A stretch of 64,000 bases of DNA from Dermatophagoides farinae. Its lineage: Eukaryota > Arthropoda > Arachnida > Sarcoptiformes > Pyroglyphidae. The notes beneath the pieces are model-generated. The model was not told where the DNA came from. It made no database searches and worked only from the letters and a program-made list of their open reading frames with translations. The position numbers and the translations under genes were made by a program. The DNA lies in contig NC_134679.1 in the NCBI RefSeq assembly GCF_024713945.1, positions 439,001-503,000 on the forward strand. The letters are read 5' to 3'. Shown here piece after piece: positions 57,605 through 64,000 of this stretch (position 1 is its first letter; each line of letters starts with the position of its first letter).

Positions 57605-60600
57605 TTACGGATTCATTCATTCAGTTTCATACAATTACACACAGAGACAGACAGATCGCATATTACAATTATGAAAAAAAAGGTTGGATTTTTGTTTTTA
57701 TTTCTAGAACATGAAAAAAAAATTTAAAGAAATAATATTAAACGATTTCTCTAATTCTGTAATTCTTTTGGTCGTTTTAGTTTTGTGTTTCTTTTTTTTT
57801 CTCTTTAAACAATTCAGAATCTAATCTGTAGATAATGGATTCTCGTTTCTTTTTTGGCATTAACATTTGTTTTTTATCCGATTAATCAAACATTTTTTTT
57901 TTTTTTTTTTTTTGAAGGAAGAAACGAAATGCCAAATTGATAATTATTATTAATAAAAATAAAAATAATGATGATGATGATTGTGTAATTGGGAAGGTTG
58001 TGGTGGTGGTGGTGGTGGCAAACACGAAAGAACAAAAAAAAAAAAAGAAAATTTGACAATAATTGTATCGGACCAATCAATTGGTTTCGAAACGGGAACC
58101 AAAAAAAAAAAAAAATCTGAATTCACCGCACACACACATAGAACCATTCATTTTTACCTGTGAATAGAAGATGGAAAAAAAAGATTAATAATAATAAATT
58201 CCAATTGGAACAAAAATAGAAATGGAATGGAGAAAAAAAAATGCAATCAAAGCAAATTCATGAAATGAAAAAAAAAGAAAAATGTTTGAAGCCAAGAAAA
58301 AAAAGATAAAGATTTTTTTCTCTTTCTCTTCGTAGAATTTTCTAATATTGTACGACAATGATTACAGAATCGCCATCAGAATCAGAATCACTTTATTTGT
58401 TATCATAATGATATATCAGCAGAAAAAAATAAAGAATTTGATTCTATCCAAATAACTAAACTATGTAAATCACAAATGACAATCAAAAAAAAAAAAAAAA
58501 ACACCAGAATATTATTATTGGAAATGGATATTTTTTTTTATTTTTGGTTGTTTGGTCATCGAAAGTAATAAGTTTCAATGTGATTCTTATGTCCAAAAAT
58601 ATACATGTCAGAGAAATGTATTTTGTTGTTGTTGTTGTTGTTGTTGCAGCTGCAGTTGTTTCATATCAATAAATGTTGACAATCTGATGTTTTGATTGTG
58701 TGATTGTAATTTGGAAATATTCATGCATCAATATTTATTGATGGAAAATCTAGTTTTTTGTTTTCATTGTTTCCAAGAATTATTTTGGCTGGATTCAAAT
58801 TATTCAGATGATATGAAACAGGAAACAAGTCGTCAGACAGACAGACAGACAGCAGTAATTCTCTTCATACCGGATATATTCTATACCCGTATGGTTCTTT
58901 TTTGTGTCTGAAATGATGGAAATTTTTTTTTAAAAAAAAGAAACAAAAATTCCTGTTCATCACATCAAATCATTATCAACTAATATCGCCACCATGGTAA
59001 CCGTCAAAATGTGCTTTGCCCGTTACTTTTTTTTCTTTTGCTACTACTAGTAAAATATCACATCATCGAGAAAAAAGTAATAAATAAAAAATGGAAAATT
59101 TTTTTTTTTACCGTTCACATCATCCAAAAAAAAAGTCAATGAATAAAATTTTCCAAGGAAATAAAAAAAAAGACCATAATAAAAACCTGCATCATCAACA
59201 TCAACATCAACAGTATCGAAGGATACTGCTGCTACTGCTGTTGCTGATTATAGATAGATCATAAATTTTTCATCATCATCATCATCATCAGCATATCCAT
59301 CTTGGTTCGTTTTATTTTTATTCTACTGTTCAATCATGATGAACGAAAATAAAAAAAAAATGGAAAAAAATGAACAAAATCCATTTATTCCTTGCATTTT
59401 TTTTTCTTGCCAATAAATTTTTATTTGTTTTCTTTTTTTTTCTGTTGCCATTCTGACTTTAATTTGAATTTTTTTTTTTTTTTTTTGGATGAAATAAATT
59501 GAAATCTGTAATGAACAAAAGTTAATTGAAGTGATGGATGAATTTTGATTAAACTCAAATGTAGAAAAAAAACACCATAATCATCACATTAAATAATTCG
59601 TTTCATATCATTCATTCATGAAAATTGGCAGAAATCTAAAAAATCATTTTTGAATAAACATACGTACACTGTGGATGAGAAAATCAAATCAAATCAAATC
59701 AAATCAAAAAAGAATAAAATGGCCATTTGATATGATAATGAATCAAATATAATTTTGTGATTTGATGCGTGAAAGAACAAAAAAAAAAGAAAATTTCTGT
59801 GTGTGGTGAATGTGGGTGTGTGTGTGTGATTACTACGAAAATTCAAAGACCGAAAACGAAAACGAAAGCAAAGAAAAAAACACCAAGTCATAGATACGCG
59901 ATTCATGTGAATCATGATGCATTTATATTCATATGCAAACCAAATGAAAAAAAGAAAGAAAAAAAATTATTCCCAAATTCATTCATTATTCAAACGGCGG
60001 AGAATCAAAAAAAAAAAAATTCATTCAAGAATCATCATCATCATTATGGTTCGCGATTCTTTTTTTTTGGTCTGAAAAAGTCTGTTGATGTTTTCTTTTT
60101 GTTTTTTTTTCATTCATTCACATTTTGCGTTTCAAACATTAACACACAACGGCAACAGTAGCAACAAAAAAATGTTTTCATCATCCATAAAAAGTCTCAC
60201 AATTTTTATTTTGAGGACGTCTGAATGTTTTTTTGTAAAAAGAAAAAAAAATCAACAACAACAACAATGATGATGATTGACAAATGAGATTAACGCAATT
60301 TTAACGATTTCTCTTTATGGAATAATGCATCTACCTACCCGCGTATATCACCAACCGAATAACGACGGCGACGACGACAACGACATCACAAAATGCAATT
60401 ATCTTGGGTTTTTTATTTTATTGAATTGGTAATTTTACTATACAGAATACAGAGAGAGAGACAAACAAACAAATATTTTGTCACATTTGGAACAACAATT
60501 GGATTTCAGCAATTTCAAATACCAAAAACAAAAAAAAATAAATAAATAAACTTTTTCACACCTTTCACACACACACACACATGCAGGCCGAAGAATAGTG

Positions 60601-62732
60601 AAAATTTACCTCGAGGCAATCATCACAAATCGAACAAATGTTATCAACATTTATTCGACCATTAAACATCTTTCAGATCACACGAATTACACTAATGAAA
60701 TGTTTTTATTGAAACCCATAGTTCACACGTACTTGATAATCATGATTTCATACATTCATTTTGAAGAATCTAGATTTTTCATTCTTGTTATTCGTGATTC
60801 AGAAAAACAACAAAATGGAAAAATAAAATTCAGTTTGTTGTGACTAATCACATTGTTTATTCACACAAACTTTCATTGTGATGAAAATCATTTTGGAGAT
60901 AATTTAATTACCATTGAATAACACTTAAGGAAATTTTTTTTTCATGCGAATTTTGTCTGATTTTCTGATTATAAATAAATATAAATTGATGAATGATGTG
61001 ATTGTAAGATTGTATATCGTTGAATCATTAATTTTCCATTTAAACCAAAAAAAAAAAATATTCATGTGGCGAGAAAAAGAAAATTCCACACGAATCTCTT
61101 ATGATGATGATGATGATTATTAATGATTGATAATTAGCAAGAGAGAGAGAGAAAAAAATCAAAGAGTAAATTGATCTGCTCGAAAAGCAGGAAAAAAAAT
61201 CGATATATAAAAATATACCACAACAGAAAAAAAAGTGGTGAACAATTTATCGATAAAAATCGAAAGGAGAAAAAAAAATAAACATATTAATCAGGAAATG
61301 TGAAAGAAAAAATCATCATTAGTTTGCTGGGGAATTCAAGTCTTCTTCTTTTTTTTTTTGGTGACGCATTTGATGTGGTTACCACAGTTAGATGCGGCCA
61401 GAGTTAATATAGAAATTTTCAAAAACAAAAAAAAAAAAACAAAAATGTCTTTATGAAAAACGACTTGAATTTTTTTTTTTTTTTGAATCAATAGAGAAAA
61501 AAGAAAACCAACCGAACAAAAACAACCGGATAAAGATGTGTAAACAAACGTGAAAAATGTTTTCATCGGAAGTTTTAACATCTGAAATTTATTTATTACT
61601 TTTTTTTCATTCACACAACAACAACAATATGAAAAAGTCATCAATGTTGTAGTTGTTGTTGTTGTTGTTGTTGTCATCGATTCTGGAGAGAATCCTGTTT
61701 TGATGGTAAAAATATGGCCATAAATTTTATTTTATTTCAAAAAAAAAAATTCTCTCAAAAAATCTAGAATTCTAGTCATTGCCGTTCATCATGTTTATTC
61801 ATGTTAGATCGGTTTGGCTATCTGGTTTTTTTTTTTTGGTCAGATGCTTATTAGTGTTTGGCATAGTCATTTTATACTTGCTTTCTGTAGTAATAATAAT
61901 TTCTGGAATACAGAAAACTTCAAAATTGATCCATGAATGTATATCCAGATACTTTCTGGTATACTCCAGATATGAGAGTCATTTGTAAGCCAGAAAAAAA
62001 AGAAAAGAAAAACGTTAAGACCAAATTATCTTTGATCATTAATTTAAATTATCGTCATCATCATCATCATCAATGGTTCATATGGGTAGTTGAAGTGTGT
62101 GTGTGCTGGTATGAAGAGACTAATCATCCTGAACAAACAAAATTGCCCATAAGACATTTTCTCCGTATTCATTTTGTAGAAGGTGGAATCCAGAACCAGA
62201 AAAGAAAATTGTCGTCCATTTTTATCGGTTCATTGCCTTGTTTGTTGTTTATCTAATTTTCACTCTATTTTACTTCATAGCATCATCTGTGTGGGTCTCA
62301 TCATCATCATCATCATTTTTTTACTTTATTTAATTTCAAAATTAAATAATGTGTCACCATCACCGAGTAAAACATTGCATAAAGTGTATCTAAACGATGG
62401 CAATGACAATGTTGCATCAATCCATCAGACTAAAGAATATTCTCGGGCTCATAGAAATAAATACACATATAATGCATTAATTTTATTGGGATGCTAAAAT
62501 TCTTCAATATTCTTTCCCTGTTACTACTGCTATCTTTTCATCGTTTTTTTCCCTCTTGTTTTATTTCATTATACACTAAGGACCTCATAAAATGATTGTG
62601 AGAATAAAAAGAATAAAAAAAAACAGTAAAATCTCTATAGAGACTAATAGCCACAGATGCATAAATTGCGATGGCCAAACGAAAAGTTCATTAAATTAAT
62701 GGCAATAAAAGAATCTGAGAATTCATCCACCT

Positions 62733-62757
62733 ACACACACACACACACACACACACC
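62733..62757 (+). repeat. (CA)n microsatellite
   Basis: About 12 AC units, followed by CCCACACAC. Confidence 0.85.
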
Positions 62758-63142
62758 CACACACTATATTATCAGTGGTGATATTGGATTTTTATTTCTC
62801 TGAAATTCATTTTATATTTACTCATCATCATTTCATCATAATTATAAAAATTCTTTTTTCCTGTTGAATTAATTTCAAATCTTAACATAACAACAACGGC
62901 GAGAAATAGGACGGGAAAAGAAAGTGTTAAATTTCAGATCTATTATAAAATTTGCAAAACAACAACAACAACAGCAAAGAACGTGGCAAACTAATTTCCA
63001 TCATCATTCATAGCATAGAATACAAAAAAAAAAAAAAACCATAGATGCATAGATGATTACATTTGATTCAATGCATCATCATCGTCGAAATTTATGCCAA
63101 AGGGCAAGTTTGCATCTCTATTATTTTTCTGGTATTCTTATC

Positions 63143-63143
<1 letters not shown>

Positions 63144-63174
<31 letters not shown>
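63144..63174 (+). repeat. (AC)n microsatellite
   Basis: About 15 AC units, the longest dinucleotide CA run of the window, ending GCACACG. Confidence 0.9.
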
Positions 63175-63181
<7 letters not shown>

Positions 63182-63263
63182 AAATTCACCAATCTTCTGG
63201 ATTATTCTCATTTGTTGTCATCGTCGTTATTATTATTTTGTTGTATAAGAAAAAAAAACTTAC

Positions 63264-63488
63264 CAAAAGATCAACAAACAAACATTTTGTTTTTCTCAAA
63301 AAAGCATATGGTATTTTTCTTTTCACATTGAAAATTTCATTATCTTCGACATCGTCATCATCAAAAACAGGCGATGAACGTATAAAACGTAAAAAAAAAA
63401 CAGAGAGCAGCAATAAATGGAAAAGTACAAAAAAAAAACAAAAGTCAACGATGATGGTGAATAAGGAGAAAAGAAAAAGTTTTCTCAT
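63264..63488 (-). CDS. weak candidate first coding exon with hydrophobic leader
   Basis: On the minus strand an ATG at 63488 opens a frame that runs 75 codons to a consensus donor (CTTTTG|GTAAGT), phase 0. It begins MRKLFLFSLFTIIVDFCFFF (signal-like) and continues RSSPVFDDDDVEDNEIFNVK, then RKIPYAFLRKTKCLFVDLL. The second half is compositionally mixed and convincing, with dibasic sites that recall a secreted precursor. The first half is partly driven by T-runs. No partner exon was identified, and the plus strand is open here too, so this is a suggestion only. Confidence 0.22.
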
Positions 63489-64000
63489 CTCCACCAATAT
63501 ATGGTAATAAGTCTCGTGTTTTTTTTTCTTTTCGGTGGAATTATTGCAAATTAATATGAATGTGTATACATAGTATTTATGAACGAGAAACAGAAAAAAT
63601 TAGCATTACCGCCCATACCTGATAAATGTTTTGGTTTTTTTTTTCATCATCATCATCATCATCATCAAATTCTGGCAAATAAAAATAATGATAAATATCA
63701 GTCATTCATTCATTCATTCATTCACTGAATCTGCAAATTATTTGTTGTTGTTTTTTTTGCAATATAGAGAAGAAGAAGAAGAAAATGTTTCATCATGATT
63801 TGGAACAGATTTTGTTTCTTTATTCCTCATCATTCTTTATTCTTCATTCTTCCATATTCCATTCATTCTTCCATTCATTATCATTTTCATGAAACAACAA
63901 CAGCATTCAGGAATTACATTGCACAAAATGTTGAAAGATGTTTCATCATTGTCATCTTTGTCATTGTTGAGAGAGAGAGAAAGAGAAAAAAAAAAAGAAA

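Larger units (their letters stand above)
51761..64000. other. 12-kb low-complexity region without a confident gene
   Basis: Dense A/T homopolymers, CA/GT, CAA/TTG and CAT/ATG microsatellites. It contains the inverted-repeat element at 52600-52680, the NRF-1-type palindrome at 57593 and the weak exon at 63264-63488. A donor-like CAAATG|GTAAGT occurs on the minus strand at 56632 without a good exon behind it. It could be intron of a minus-strand gene extending beyond the window, or intergenic. Confidence 0.6.

Noticed and set aside
58994-59050. GCCACCATGG, a perfect Kozak context, opening an 18-residue frame
   Set aside because: The frame is half poly-Phe/Tyr and stops at once; the vertebrate Kozak match is probably chance.
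60606-60665. Minus-strand 20-codon segment MFNGRINVDNICSICDDCLE ending at GTAAAT
   Set aside because: Next acceptor leads straight to a stop; antisense to an 81-codon frame of equal quality.
61336-61677. 113-codon minus-strand frame with a donor-like TGTG|GTAACC whose phase would fit the 52.6-kb element
   Set aside because: Built mostly of A/T-runs, without an acceptor before its only convincing part.
61779-62497. Overlapping plus-strand frames in a less repetitive stretch
   Set aside because: Mixed composition but no consistent frame, start, splice pair or family motif.
1-64000. CRISPR array, phage, bacterial operon or transposase gene
   Set aside because: Repeats are simple microsatellites without spaced unique units; genes are spliced with eukaryotic signals; no transposase or reverse-transcriptase motif seen.

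Overview
The window looks like nuclear DNA from an astigmatid mite, most likely a house dust mite (Dermatophagoides or a close relative). It is very A/T-rich, packed with A/T homopolymers and with ATG/CAT, CAA/TTG and CA/GT microsatellites. Its genes have short GT-AG introns of about 48-80 nt. It carries an intron-containing, secreted NlpC/P60 hydrolase of the type known from dust mites as the group 38 allergen (Der p 38 / Der f 38). Species assignment is inference. Layout: (1) 1-6261 is gene-poor flank. (2) 6262-40759 (+) holds one gene of the Beaten-path (Beat) immunoglobulin family in six recognisable exons. Intron 1 is 26.3 kb and intron 2 is 5.6 kb. Intron 1 contains, on the opposite strand, an apparently intronless single-pass receptor with an Ig domain and an Fn3-like domain (31973-32962), and a candidate two-exon 59-residue gene (18794-19021). 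Intron 2 contains a 27-nt candidate microexon (35122-35148). (3) 41802-51760 is a compact cluster of seven genes: a GH16-fold protein whose catalytic motif is destroyed (-), a glycine-rich secreted protein (+), the NlpC/P60 enzyme (+), an unrecognised helical secreted protein (-), a group XV phospholipase A2/LCAT-like lipase (-), nicotinamidase (+) and a small protein with two hydrophobic segments (-). (4) 51761-64000 is again low-complexity and without a confident gene. It holds a perfect 13-bp inverted repeat around a short GC-richer core, a palindromic NRF-1-type site and one weak candidate first exon. How the parts may work together: four of the five genes at 41.8-49.4 kb encode secreted or surface proteins that could meet microbes or food (a beta-glucan-binding-like GH16 pseudoenzyme, a Gly-rich protein, a peptidoglycan hydrolase, a helical secreted protein). 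A lysosomal/secreted phospholipase sits next to them. A gut or immune locus is a reasonable guess, not something the sequence proves. The Beat gene encodes a GPI-anchored or membrane-tethered adhesion protein, by family homology involved in axon guidance, and has an apparent third Ig domain made by duplication of the second. Splice sites, reading phases and residue numbers were worked out by hand; no database or structure search was run.
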